A DNA stretch of 43,157 nucleotides from Clostridium sp. (GCA_028692255.1 JAQUXS010000017.1:1-43157); one strand, 5' to 3'; positions 17,525-24,928 are shown, counted from the stretch's first letter. Notes: generated by a model from the sequence alone, not told the origin. Numbers and translations are program-made.

Positions 17525-17821
17525 AAAGCCAATTTTATAATTACAAATTCTATGTAATTATTGTTAAAAACTCAAAACAATCGTAAAAACTTTTATAAAT
17601 AATAACTTTTATATGCACAATTCACATTCTAAGTAGTTATAAAAAATTCCTTTTATTTTTTACTAACCACAAAATTGCTACTGCAATCAGAATGTTATGA
17701 CGGTAACACAATGTCAAAATCTAACCCTTAGTAAATGATATTAGTAGGTTGTTGGTAATTTCGCCTAACCATATTACTCTAATTCACCACTTTTTGGCAC
17801 ATGAATGCACCATATTATTAA
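17525..17821 (-). ncRNA. Candidate guide-RNA region downstream of the Cas12f/TnpB-like gene
   Basis: These 297 bp between the nuclease-like gene and its terminator have no reading frame of note but several local hairpins. Reading minus: TGTTA/TAACA around CCGTCA (near 17693-17708), ATTGC/GCAAT around AGTA (near 17674-17687), a GTTA-AAAAAAT stem around AAAAGGA (near 17636-17667), and an 8-bp stem at 17538-17562. TnpB omega-RNAs and many exapted TnpB guide RNAs lie directly 3' of the protein gene, so this is where one would be expected. No scaffold/guide boundary could be set by eye. Confidence 0.35.
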
Positions 17822-19018
17822 TTAAACTACGAAATCAAAACTTCTTGCAATATTTTGTGAAGCATTATAATCTGCATCTACCTCATATCCACAATTTTTA
17901 CATACAAACTTATTTTGAGTTTTTCTATTTCCCCCATTTATATTTCCACAAGCAGAACATTTTTCAAATGTGTACTTAGTGTTTACATATTTTACTTTTA
18001 TATTTTCTTTTTGTGCTTTATATTCAATCATATTCTGAAGTTCAAAATATGGCCAGTCTCCAAGTAGCTTGTCTTCATAGCTGCCCTCTATGAGTTTCTC
18101 GATATATATATATTCGCATTTATTGTCCTTTGCAAATTCAACTACCTGTTTAGAAATAAAATGGTTGTAGCTCTTATCAAAATTTCTTTCTTTTTCACTA
18201 ACTCTTTCAATTGCCTTCAGCTTTATTTTTCTAGCAGCTATACCATTAAAAGACTTTATCTGCCTGTATAATCTTTTTTTTCTATTTTTCATCTGAGTTC
18301 TTATTTTTAATAAATCTTCTATATTTCCTATTGATTTTTTAATATATGGACTATCATTTATTGATATGTATGCTGGGATTGCTTTACCAAACTCTACACC
18401 TAAAGCTCTATCATTTATCATCTCGTTTTTATTAAATCCTGATATATCCAAAGTTAAATTAAGCACTAAAATATTTTTTTTATTAAACTCAATCCCACTT
18501 TCCCTTACCCTATACTCTTCACTTATCACTTTATGGAGAATATGTCTAAGTTCCTGTGAACTGTTCATTTTAGAACCAAATACAACTTTAAAAACTATAT
18601 TGTTTATCCATTTTATATAGATATCAATACCTTTCTGATAGAAATTTAAGTGCCTGCTTCTAGTTAACAGCGGAAATGTTCTCTTATAGTTTCTTATACT
18701 TCTTTCACCTTTGGCTAATCCATTTTTTAAATCTATAGAGAAATCTTTTTTCACTCTCTTTGTAACAAATGATTTAGTATCAATGCCCTTTCCAAATTTA
18801 ATATCATTGAAAATTGGGCTGCTATTTTTAAGACGATTTTTTGCATCCTTCAAACCATCTAACCCTTTATTATAAAATCCAATGGCTAAAAAATTCATAG
18901 CTTTATTAAGTCCCTTATACTGAGCATATTGAGAATCTCTTATAAATTTATACTGCTTTCTGCGTTCATTCTCATCTTCATTTACAATGGTTAATTTAAG
19001 TTTTCTAACTAAAATCAT
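17822..19018 (-). CDS. Compact Cas12f/TnpB-type RuvC protein with altered RuvC-I residue
   Basis: This 398-residue protein has the layout of Cas12f1 and TnpB. An N-terminal helical/wedge region comes first (residues 1-200, with YKRTFPL at 111-117 and ISEEYRV at 165-171). It is followed by a split RuvC domain: motif I LGVEFGKAIPAY (206-217), motif II IYIEKL (304-309) and motif III DADYNASQNIA (381-391). A C4 zinc ribbon (C354, C357, C373, C376; CSACGNINGGNR) sits between motifs II and III. From memory these segments align with AsCas12f1 of Acidibacillus. The motif I catalytic Asp is Glu209 (codon GAG), while Glu307 and Asp383 are kept. Start ATG follows GAGGTG. A consensus promoter precedes it and a structured 3' region follows. 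No tnpA, IS ends or CRISPR array is seen. Confidence 0.8.
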   Translation of the reverse strand: MILVRKLKLTIVNEDENERRKQYKFIRDSQYAQYKGLNKAMNFLAIGFYNKGLDGLKDAKNRLKNSSPIFNDIKFGKGIDTKSFVTKRVKKDFSIDLKNGLAKGERSIRNYKRTFPLLTRSRHLNFYQKGIDIYIKWINNIVFKVVFGSKMNSSQELRHILHKVISEEYRVRESGIEFNKKNILVLNLTLDISGFNKNEMINDRALGVEFGKAIPAYISINDSPYIKKSIGNIEDLLKIRTQMKNRKKRLYRQIKSFNGIAARKIKLKAIERVSEKERNFDKSYNHFISKQVVEFAKDNKCEYIYIEKLIEGSYEDKLLGDWPYFELQNMIEYKAQKENIKVKYVNTKYTFEKCSACGNINGGNRKTQNKFVCKNCGYEVDADYNASQNIARSFDFVV

Positions 19019-19121
19019 CTTTTAACACCTCATCTTTAAAATACCACAATAAAATGATAAAAGTGCAGAAGTATATTTGAAATTATTTTACTGCTTTGTA
19101 TGTATTATTATTCATATTCTT

Positions 19122-19150
19122 ATTATATTTTTATATTAAATCATTGTCAA
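19122..19150 (-). promoter_or_regulatory. Consensus sigma-A promoter of the Cas12f/TnpB-like gene
   Basis: On the minus strand a perfect TTGACA (19150-19145) and a perfect TATAAT (19127-19122) are separated by the ideal 17 bp. The start codon lies about 100 bp downstream, so the mRNA has a leader of roughly 95 nt. A promoter this good is unusual for a transposon remnant. Confidence 0.85.
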
Positions 19151-19162
19151 TAGCTAGTTTAT

Positions 19163-19182
19163 GTTTGTATATTTATACAAAC
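19163..19182. promoter_or_regulatory. Palindrome just upstream of the Cas12f/TnpB-like promoter
   Basis: Nine-bp arms GTTTGTATA and TATACAAAC are separated by two bases. The site lies 12 bp upstream of the -35 box and about 20 bp after the EamA stop. It lacks a U tract on either side, so an operator is more likely than a terminator. The binding protein is unknown. Confidence 0.5.
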
Positions 19183-19204
19183 GTACACATAAAAAATTAG
19201 TGCA

Positions 19205-20116
19205 TCATTTCTTCTGTGCTAAAAATATGCTATTCATTAATTTAATTTTCACTTTATTAACTATGTTCACTGTTCCTTTACTAGAAGAAATGTATAAACT
19301 TGTCATTATAAGAGCAGCACCAATATACTCATTTATATTTAGCACTTCATGTAAGAACAAAGCAGCAAAAATCGCCGCAAAAATAGGTTCCATTGCAAAT
19401 GTAAGCCCAGCATTCTCTGGGGTAGTGTATTTTTGCACAATAGGCTGCATAACAAAACCATATGCACTACATATAATTCCAAGACCTAAAACAGCTATCC
19501 ATCCATTTGTTGTACTAGGTAACTTTGGCACCTCAAAAGCAAATGAAAATATACTTGCAAACAATGCTGCAAATCCCAATTGAAAAATACCTAACTCCAA
19601 AGAATCATCTGTCTTTGCAAAATGGCCAGTTATTACAATATATAGTGCATTAAAAAATGCACCCATTAAGCATAAAACTGACCCAAAATCAACTGTAAAT
19701 CCATTTTTCAATGTTAAAAATCCTGTACCTATGAGCACAATAAAAATACTTACAATCATTTTTGTCTCTGGCAGTTTACGCCTTACAAAAATCTGCATTA
19801 TTGGCACAATAACTACTGTTGTGCTTATTAGAAAAGCTGCTGAAGAAGCTTCTGTTGTTTTAAGTCCCAATAAAATAGGTACAAATATACAAACCAAAAC
19901 AGATCCTACTATTGCACTGTGAATAAGCACCTTAGTTTTTATATATCTGATTTTATTGAAAAAAAGTATAAATGTCACTAAAAATGCCACTGCAAATCTC
20001 AGTGCAATAAAATTAAATGTACTTAATCCATCAATACCCATTTTCATAAACAAGTAAGAAGTACCCCATGCTATGGAGATACTTACAAGTAATAAGTTTA
20101 CTCTCATTTCCGTCAT
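19205..20116 (-). CDS. EamA/DMT-family transporter
   Basis: This 303-residue integral membrane protein has about ten transmembrane helices arranged as two EamA repeats. The first helix motif is ISIAWGTSYLFMKMGIDGLS and a conserved Pro/Glu loop appears in each half (GLKTTEASSAAFLISTT and YTTPENAGLTFAMEPIFAA). Family members export amino acids, metabolites or drugs by proton exchange; the substrate is unknown. It is divergent from a LysR regulator with a 130-bp shared promoter region, the usual layout for a regulator controlling an exporter. The Cas12f-like gene lies downstream on the same strand. Confidence 0.88.
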   Translation of the reverse strand: MTEMRVNLLLVSISIAWGTSYLFMKMGIDGLSTFNFIALRFAVAFLVTFILFFNKIRYIKTKVLIHSAIVGSVLVCIFVPILLGLKTTEASSAAFLISTTVVIVPIMQIFVRRKLPETKMIVSIFIVLIGTGFLTLKNGFTVDFGSVLCLMGAFFNALYIVITGHFAKTDDSLELGIFQLGFAALFASIFSFAFEVPKLPSTTNGWIAVLGLGIICSAYGFVMQPIVQKYTTPENAGLTFAMEPIFAAIFAALFLHEVLNINEYIGAALIMTSLYISSSKGTVNIVNKVKIKLMNSIFLAQKK

Positions 20117-20160
20117 TCTATTAGCCTCACATTTTAAAATATTATATTGTCTTTTTCATA

Positions 20161-20232
20161 TTGACATTATATAATTCAATATTATATAAGTAAAACGAAT
20201 TTATATTATGTTAAGCATTAGATTTTCTAATG
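20161..20232 (+). promoter_or_regulatory. LysR-gene promoter region with dyad
   Basis: TTGACA (20161-20166) is followed by candidate -10 sequences TATATA or TATAAG at 16 or 18 bp spacing. A dyad CATTAG-N5-CTAATG (20216-20232) lies just before the LysR ribosome site and could be a regulator-binding site in the shared EamA/LysR intergenic region. Confidence 0.45.
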
Positions 20233-20247
20233 TATAAAGGAGGCAGC

Positions 20248-21111
20248 ATGCGAATTTCAAGATATGAAATACTTATGAAAGTAATTGAATTAGGAAGTTT
20301 AACAAAAACCGCTAGATATTTTAACTACACTCAATCTGCTGTAAGTCAAATAATTAATTCTCTAGAGGATGATTTAGGACTATCTATCCTTACTAGAAAT
20401 CGTTCTGGCGTGTGGCTCACTGCTGAGGGCAAGCAGCTATTACCTTATATTAGAACTATAAGTAACAGTCATATAAAACTTTCAGAAAAAGTTTTTGAAC
20501 TTCTTGGTATGGAAGCTGGTTTAATTAGAATTGGAACCTTTTCAAGTGTTTCCTGCCACTGGCTTCCAACGCTTATAAAAGGTTTTAAAACTATGTATCC
20601 AAACATTAAGTTTGAACTACTGCAAGGAGATTATTCTGAAATAGAATCATGGATATCTGATGGAGTTGTAGATTTTGGTTTTGTAAGATTACCTTCGATA
20701 AAAAATTTTGAAACTATTTCTTTGAAAAAAGATAGAATGATGGTTATACTTTCAAAAGATCATCCCTATGCAAATAAAGCTTTTTCCCCTGTAGAAGCAC
20801 TAGCTGATGAACCTTTTATTCTATTAGAGACCGGTAGTAATGAGGAAATTCTGCAGATTTTTAAAGATTATAAAATAACACCAAATATACACTACAGAGC
20901 TAAAGATGACTATACAATAATGTCTATGGTAGAAAATGGCCTTGGCATAAGCATATTATCTGAACTTGTTCTTACAAGAAATCCTTACAAAATACTAGTA
21001 AAAGAAATTCATCCTGCTTTTTACCGTACACTTGGAATTGCATTAAAGAGCAAGGAAAATTCATCCCTTGCTGTTAAATATTTTATTGATTATATTACAG
21101 ATAATATATAA
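20248..21111 (+). CDS. LysR-family transcriptional regulator
   Basis: This 287-residue regulator has the LysR helix-turn-helix at residues 1-60 (IELGSLTKTARYFNYTQSAV, then QIINSLEDDLGLSILTRNRSG). The C-terminal part is a periplasmic-binding-protein-like effector domain (IRIGTFSSVSCHWLPTLIKG onward). ATG 20248 is chosen because AAAGGAGG lies just upstream; an in-frame ATG at 20230 precedes that site. It is divergent from the EamA exporter, its probable target. A strong two-way terminator follows. The inducer is unknown. Confidence 0.9.
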   Translation: MRISRYEILMKVIELGSLTKTARYFNYTQSAVSQIINSLEDDLGLSILTRNRSGVWLTAEGKQLLPYIRTISNSHIKLSEKVFELLGMEAGLIRIGTFSSVSCHWLPTLIKGFKTMYPNIKFELLQGDYSEIESWISDGVVDFGFVRLPSIKNFETISLKKDRMMVILSKDHPYANKAFSPVEALADEPFILLETGSNEEILQIFKDYKITPNIHYRAKDDYTIMSMVENGLGISILSELVLTRNPYKILVKEIHPAFYRTLGIALKSKENSSLAVKYFIDYITDNI

Positions 21112-21158
21112 ATAAGGTACCTACTACTCTATACTTTTAAAGCAGTAGGTACCTTATT
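21111..21158. terminator. Bidirectional terminator, 15-bp perfect stem
   Basis: Arms AATAAGGTACCTACT (21111-21125) and its exact complement (21144-21158) flank an 18-base loop. It lies between the convergent LysR gene and the 83-residue gene, three bases from the stop codon of the latter, and can serve both transcripts. Confidence 0.85.
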
Positions 21159-21161
21159 TCA

Positions 21162-21413
21162 TTAACCTTTAAGTCCTTTAGCTTGACGTTCCATATTTTC
21201 TATAACAACATCATAAATTTCTCCTAAAGAGGCACAGTACTCTAGAAGCTTCCATGGAACATTTGTGTGAAAATGAATCTTAATCATCTCATCATCGCCA
21301 ACAGCAAGTAGGCAGTCACCTTCAATATTATTTGTAATATATTCATGTATATCATCTTCAGAAAGATTATGTCCTTCAATTAATAATTGAGTATCAAATT
21401 TATATTCAAGCAT
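21162..21413 (-). CDS. Single-domain protein resembling the middle domain of FakA (DAK/DegV-kinase type)
   Basis: This 83-residue protein matches, by pattern, the middle domain of fatty-acid kinase FakA/YloV proteins. The match runs over YKFDTQLLIEG, the acidic helix LSEDDIHEYI, GDCLLAVGDDEMIKIHFHTN with the conserved H-x-HT element, and the closing GEIYDVVIENMERQ. FakA proteins are about 550 residues, with a DAK2 kinase domain first, so this is a lone domain. The ribosome site is GGAG and the ORF is intact, so it looks functional rather than decayed. It might bind FakB-type acyl carriers or act as a regulator; this is inference. Confidence 0.65.
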   Translation of the reverse strand: MLEYKFDTQLLIEGHNLSEDDIHEYITNNIEGDCLLAVGDDEMIKIHFHTNVPWKLLEYCASLGEIYDVVIENMERQAKGLKG

Positions 21414-21477
21414 AGTACACTCTCCTTTATTACTCTAATTTTAAGTTAACTATATATCATTAATAAAAATATTTCAA

Positions 21478-21590
21478 TCAAGAAAACATTGTCTCTTTTA
21501 TGCAAATTGATTTTTTATCTAAATCAACCTCAGCCTTAACTCCATATGGAATAATACAACTCCCATAATTAACACATTGATTTACATTCT
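21478..21590 (-). pseudogene. Remnant of the C-terminus of an LD-carboxypeptidase (S66)-like gene
   Basis: Downstream of the HxlR gene an open stretch of about 35 codons with no start encodes NVNQCVNYGSCIIPYGVKAE followed by VDLDKKSICIKE, ending in TGA at 21480-21478. The pattern (Asn-x-Gly, then IPYGVKAEVD and a final strand) resembles the C-terminal end of S66 LD-carboxypeptidases. The rest of the gene is absent, replaced by the HxlR gene upstream, so this is the scar of a deletion or replacement. Confidence 0.45.
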
Positions 21591-21905
21591 ATTTTTTTGT
21601 CCCCACTCTGCCATTAATTCTAGTATAGGGATTAATGTTTCCCCTTTTTTCGTCAATGAGTATTCTACTTTAGGCGGTATTTGATAGTATTCTTTTCTGT
21701 TTATTAATTCTTCACTTTGCAATTCCTTCAATTGTTGACTGAGCATTTTATGAGTAATAGATGGTATATTCTTCTTTATCTCCCCATATCTTAAAATTTT
21801 ATTTTTAAACAATTTATATAATATAAGCCATTTCCATCTACCCCCTACTGCAGATAGTGTATATGATATTGAACATTTACCCTCATCAGGTGACCATTTT
21901 TTCAT
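21582..21905 (-). CDS. HxlR-family transcriptional regulator 1
   Basis: This 107-residue winged-helix regulator has the family motifs GGRWKWLILYKL, HKMLSQQLKELQSEELINR, and the wing PPKVEYSLTKKGETLIPIL. An N-terminal Cys (residue 11, GKC) is in the position used by redox- or quinone-sensing HxlR members, which suggests but does not prove thiol sensing. It is divergent from a Bcr/CflA-type exporter, with a 13-bp motif shared with the second HxlR locus lying between the two genes. It is clearly a paralogue of the regulator at 29780-30106. Confidence 0.92.
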   Translation of the reverse strand: MKKWSPDEGKCSISYTLSAVGGRWKWLILYKLFKNKILRYGEIKKNIPSITHKMLSQQLKELQSEELINRKEYYQIPPKVEYSLTKKGETLIPILELMAEWGQKNRM

Positions 21906-21937
21906 AATACTTTCCTTTCGTATAGTACCTAACTTTA

Positions 21938-21950
21938 AAGTGCATACTTA
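21938..21950. promoter_or_regulatory. Candidate HxlR operator, copy 1
   Basis: The sequence AAGTGCATACTTA (AAGT-N4-ACTT dyad) lies 33 bp upstream of the HxlR start, between it and the divergent exporter gene. The same 13 bases recur at 30150-30162 in front of the second HxlR gene. Confidence 0.55.
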
Positions 21951-22039
21951 TTTATTTCTTCTATATTTGATAGAATGATACTGTAATTTCATCCATGTAT
22001 ATATTATACATAATAATTAGTGAAAAAGAGGCGTATTTT

Positions 22040-23287
22040 ATGAAAAGCACATGTACTTTAGCAAAATCTCATAAGAAAAGTGTATATTTTTTAGTATTTA
22101 TAGTTCCATTTTTAATGGGATTAGGAGTTGATTTATATGTACCTTCACTACCACAAATTGTAAATTACTTTCATACAAAAACTAGTATGGTGCAATTAAC
22201 CGTTAGTTTATATATGTTAGGCTATGGAGTTGGACAAGTTATATTGGGGGTTTTATCTGATAGTTTTGGCCGAAGAAAGATATTAATTTTGAGTTCGATA
22301 TCTTTTGCAATAATAAGTTTTATATGCATTCAATCACCAAATTTAATTATTTTAGAAATCTGCCGTTTATTACAAGGCATATCCGTTGCCGGTTTAGCCG
22401 TTGTTTCTAGAGCAATGATTCCCGATGTTTTTTCAGGTTCTGAATTGGCAAAAGTTACAAATTACTTTACACTCAGTTGGTCGTTAGGTCCTATAATAGC
22501 ACCTTTTATAGGCGGAAGTTTAGCTAATAGATTTGGTTGGAAATCAAATTTCTACCTTTTCACTTTATATGGCCTATTTATTTTTGTTTATAGCCTTATA
22601 AGATACAAAGAAACTAATCATAATCTAGTACCATTTAACATATCTAAAACAGCTTCAAGTTTGCATGAAATTTTTACCACTCCGTCATTTATGCTTATTA
22701 CAACAATATCTGCTATTGGATATGGTACAATAGTTTTATTCAATGTTATTGGCCCCTTTCTAATTGAAGTAGTATTAAAATATTCTACTTACAAGTACGG
22801 ACAATTTGCCATGATATTAGGTTTTGCATATTGTTTTGGCGCAATGGCAAATCGTTTTGCTGTTAATAAGTTTAACAGCACGCACCTTTTAAGTTTCGGT
22901 CTGCTTGTAAATATACTTATAAGTATATTTACGTTAGTGCTAAGTTTAGCTTTAACTTTAAATTTATATGCTATTTTGATACCAACATTTGCAGTTTTCT
23001 TTTTTGTTGGATTTATTGTGCCTAATGCACTGTCTCAAACAATGGCTTCATTTTCCAATATGGCAGGAACTGCTAGTGCAGTTTTTGGTACATTAACAGG
23101 AATTGTTGTATCTTTTATAAGTGCCTTTGGAAGTACTTTAAAAAGCAACTCACAAATTCCACTATCAATAACTTATTTATTTCTATTTATAATATCATGG
23201 CTATTGTTTTGTATATCAAGAATAGTTGTAATTAAAAATAAAGGCATAGCTAATAGAACCAAATTATCTAAGAATTTTTCTAGGTAA
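22040..23287 (+). CDS. Bcr/CflA-type MFS drug exporter
   Basis: This 415-residue, 12-helix major facilitator protein is of the DHA1 (Bcr/CflA) type. Helix 1 carries GLGVDLYVPSLPQI, the family signature, and the loop 2-3 motif A is GVLSDSFGRRKILI. Motif C lies around SWSLGPIIAPFIGGSLA. It probably exports drugs or sulfur metabolites by proton antiport; the substrate is unknown. The start ATG 22040 follows AGAGG; an in-frame ATG at 21995 has no ribosome site. The divergent HxlR gene is the likely regulator. A long hairpin follows the stop. Confidence 0.9.
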   Translation: MKSTCTLAKSHKKSVYFLVFIVPFLMGLGVDLYVPSLPQIVNYFHTKTSMVQLTVSLYMLGYGVGQVILGVLSDSFGRRKILILSSISFAIISFICIQSPNLIILEICRLLQGISVAGLAVVSRAMIPDVFSGSELAKVTNYFTLSWSLGPIIAPFIGGSLANRFGWKSNFYLFTLYGLFIFVYSLIRYKETNHNLVPFNISKTASSLHEIFTTPSFMLITTISAIGYGTIVLFNVIGPFLIEVVLKYSTYKYGQFAMILGFAYCFGAMANRFAVNKFNSTHLLSFGLLVNILISIFTLVLSLALTLNLYAILIPTFAVFFFVGFIVPNALSQTMASFSNMAGTASAVFGTLTGIVVSFISAFGSTLKSNSQIPLSITYLFLFIISWLLFCISRIVVIKNKGIANRTKLSKNFSR

Positions 23288-23335
23288 TTCATACTATGCT
23301 CTAGTATCTAAGTTTTACCAAAGTTATGATTTAAA

Positions 23336-23452
23336 TTATCCATCATAGCAATTACGAAAAGACTTTGGCTGCTTTCGTCCAAAGTCTTTTTCGTAATTGC
23401 TATAAACATGTTGAGCAAGTGACGATTGATTAAGCACAGTAGATATATCCAT
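23336..23452 (-). CDS. Small ORF with YjfB-like N-terminus, overlapped by a hairpin
   Basis: A 38-codon frame starts at ATG 23452 with AGAGGAG well placed upstream. It begins MDISTVLNQSSLAQHV, which resembles the start of YjfB-type putative motility proteins (MDI.. then SQSxLxQ..V). The rest (YSNYEKDFGRKQPKSFRN and on) does not resemble that family and is encoded by the arms of the hairpin at 23345-23403. It may be a YjfB-like gene whose 3' part was replaced by a terminator. It starts 13 bp after the hydrolase stop. Translation is plausible but unproven. Confidence 0.4.
   Translation of the reverse strand: MDISTVLNQSSLAQHVYSNYEKDFGRKQPKSFRNCYDG
23345..23403. terminator. Long inverted repeat / bidirectional terminator
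   Basis: Arms of about 24 bp (23345-23368 and 23379-23403), with one single-base bulge, flank a 10-base loop. It lies between the exporter (+) and the hydrolase operon (-). The minus arm also codes for the last part of the small ORF described above. Confidence 0.75.
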
Positions 23453-23465
23453 GTTATCAACTCCT

Positions 23466-24005
23466 CTAATAAAGAGCTACAATTTCTTTTAAAATTTCAA
23501 TACTTTTTTCTACATTACCTTGAATTTCCAGTCTATGACCAGCTCCTTCAATTTGCTTAAGTTGAATATCCTCTTTTTTACAGTGCTGCTCAATCACCTC
23601 GGCATCCAAATGTTTATCACTTGTGCCTGCAACTACAATAATAATATTTTTGCCCCTATTAATATACTGAAGCGTCTCTTTTAAAGGGGTTAGAAAAATA
23701 TGTCTTACTTTAATATTTAATTTTTCTTCAAGCCACCCAGCAACTACTGTTCCCATACTTTTTGAAACAAATACTATGTCTCCATATTGAGATAAATCTA
23801 TATTTCTAAATTTATCTATCACAAATTTTTTAGCATTTTCTATACATTCATTTAATGATTTATCCAAGCTAACTAAATTACCATAACTAATTGCTACTTT
23901 TTCATATCCTTGAGCCTCAAATTTAGACCCTGCATAATATAATAATGGGCAATCATTACTGTAATTAACACCAGGAAAAATCACAACTAATTTTTTAGTA
24001 TTCAT
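23466..24005 (-). CDS. Small alpha/beta hydrolase
   Basis: This 179-residue alpha/beta hydrolase-fold protein has a nucleophile elbow SKSMGT with Ser83. Likely triad partners are Asp130 (VAGTSDKHLD) and His157 (GAGHRLE). It is short, without a lid domain, like dienelactone-hydrolase or RBBP9-type small hydrolases. There is no signal peptide. The start ATG overlaps the stop of the ketopantoate-reductase-like gene in an ATGA arrangement, so the two are translated together. Substrate unknown. Confidence 0.75.
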   Translation of the reverse strand: MNTKKLVVIFPGVNYSNDCPLLYYAGSKFEAQGYEKVAISYGNLVSLDKSLNECIENAKKFVIDKFRNIDLSQYGDIVFVSKSMGTVVAGWLEEKLNIKVRHIFLTPLKETLQYINRGKNIIIVVAGTSDKHLDAEVIEQHCKKEDIQLKQIEGAGHRLEIQGNVEKSIEILKEIVALY

Positions 24006-24928
24006 AAAGCTTTCACTCCTAATTTACGTGCTATTTTTTCGTACATAGGCACTTGTACATTATATTTTCTTCCAAGACGAACAACTTCAAAGACAAGGCC
24101 ATCTACTTCTGATTGCCCTCCTCTTATTAAGTCCCTTTGCATAGAAGTAGTCATGTCTTTTGGCAAAGAATCTAGTATATTTAAATTATTTTTTACAGTG
24201 TCATCTTCTAATTCAATGCCCATTGCACTGCCAACTTTTTTAGTTTCTTCAACACACTGAATAAAGGCATTTCTTATTTCTGGCTTGCTTTGAATATCTC
24301 CTGCTGTTACATTATAAAATGATCCAACTGCACCTTGAGGAGATACATAAGAAAACTTTCTAAAAGTATCAAGCTTGATATTACTTGATAAAATGGCTGT
24401 AATGGAACTTTCTTTTAAATCATTTTCTATTTGCTTTAGTATAGATTCATTAACTTCGCCATCTCTTCTTCCAAATACAACTGTGAATATTTTTCCATTT
24501 TGTCTTATAACTCCTGGTTCTGAAATTTCTGAAGCTATGTACATGCAACCATCTAAAACTTCAAGCTTTGGGAACTCCCTTTGTACCTTTTCTCCTGTTC
24601 CATATACATTTAAAATAGGAACCACTACAGTATTGTCCTTTGATGCCTTTTCAATCAAACTCATTATACCATCTAAAGAATATCCTTTTGTACAAATAAA
24701 TATCACATCTGCCTTATCTTTATAATCTTCTTGAGTGCAAGCTTTCACGTCTTTTATAAGAATATCCTTGTCACTGCCATAGGTATTAATAAGTAGTCCA
24801 TTTTTTCTCATAGCTTCTAAATGCTTTCCTCTAGCAATAAGTGTAATCTCTTTGTTAGAATTTCTTAGATATCCCCCAATACATCCGCCTGTTCCACCTG
24901 CACCAATAATTAAATAAGATAAATTCAT
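24002..24928 (-). CDS. Ketopantoate reductase-family (PanE/ApbA) protein
   Basis: This 308-residue NADP-dependent 2-hydroxyacid reductase-like protein has a Rossmann start LIIGAGGTGGCIGGYL and the KGYSLD segment of the family. A C-terminal helical domain contains KFSYVSPQGAVGSFYN and the substrate-site-like region TTSMQRDLIRGGQSEVDG. True PanE proteins reduce 2-dehydropantoate to pantoate, but many clostridial paralogues of unknown substrate exist, so I give no symbol. ATG 24928 follows GGGAGGG; an upstream in-frame ATG at 24946 precedes that site. It is the first gene of a two-gene operon with a small hydrolase. Confidence 0.82.
   Translation of the reverse strand: MNLSYLIIGAGGTGGCIGGYLRNSNKEITLIARGKHLEAMRKNGLLINTYGSDKDILIKDVKACTQEDYKDKADVIFICTKGYSLDGIMSLIEKASKDNTVVVPILNVYGTGEKVQREFPKLEVLDGCMYIASEISEPGVIRQNGKIFTVVFGRRDGEVNESILKQIENDLKESSITAILSSNIKLDTFRKFSYVSPQGAVGSFYNVTAGDIQSKPEIRNAFIQCVEETKKVGSAMGIELEDDTVKNNLNILDSLPKDMTTSMQRDLIRGGQSEVDGLVFEVVRLGRKYNVQVPMYEKIARKLGVKAL

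Noticed and set aside
17343..17821. CRISPR array next to the Cas12f-like gene
   Set aside because: No direct repeat of 20 bp or more with regular spacers is present on either side. Three CTAACC hexamers and two AACTTTTATA copies are too short and irregularly spaced.
17822..19018. Simple IS605/IS200 element
   Set aside because: No TnpA gene and no recognisable subterminal hairpin ends flank the gene. The protein also resembles Cas12f1 more than typical IS605 TnpB in its N-terminal half.
19161..19583. Plus-strand 140-codon frame opposite the EamA gene
   Set aside because: It is the complement of the transmembrane codons of the EamA gene. The encoded peptide has no family resemblance and no ribosome site.
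21445..21480. Separate small gene downstream of HxlR 1
   Set aside because: The open stretch has no start codon or ribosome site and reads like a protein C-terminus, so it is listed as a pseudogene fragment.
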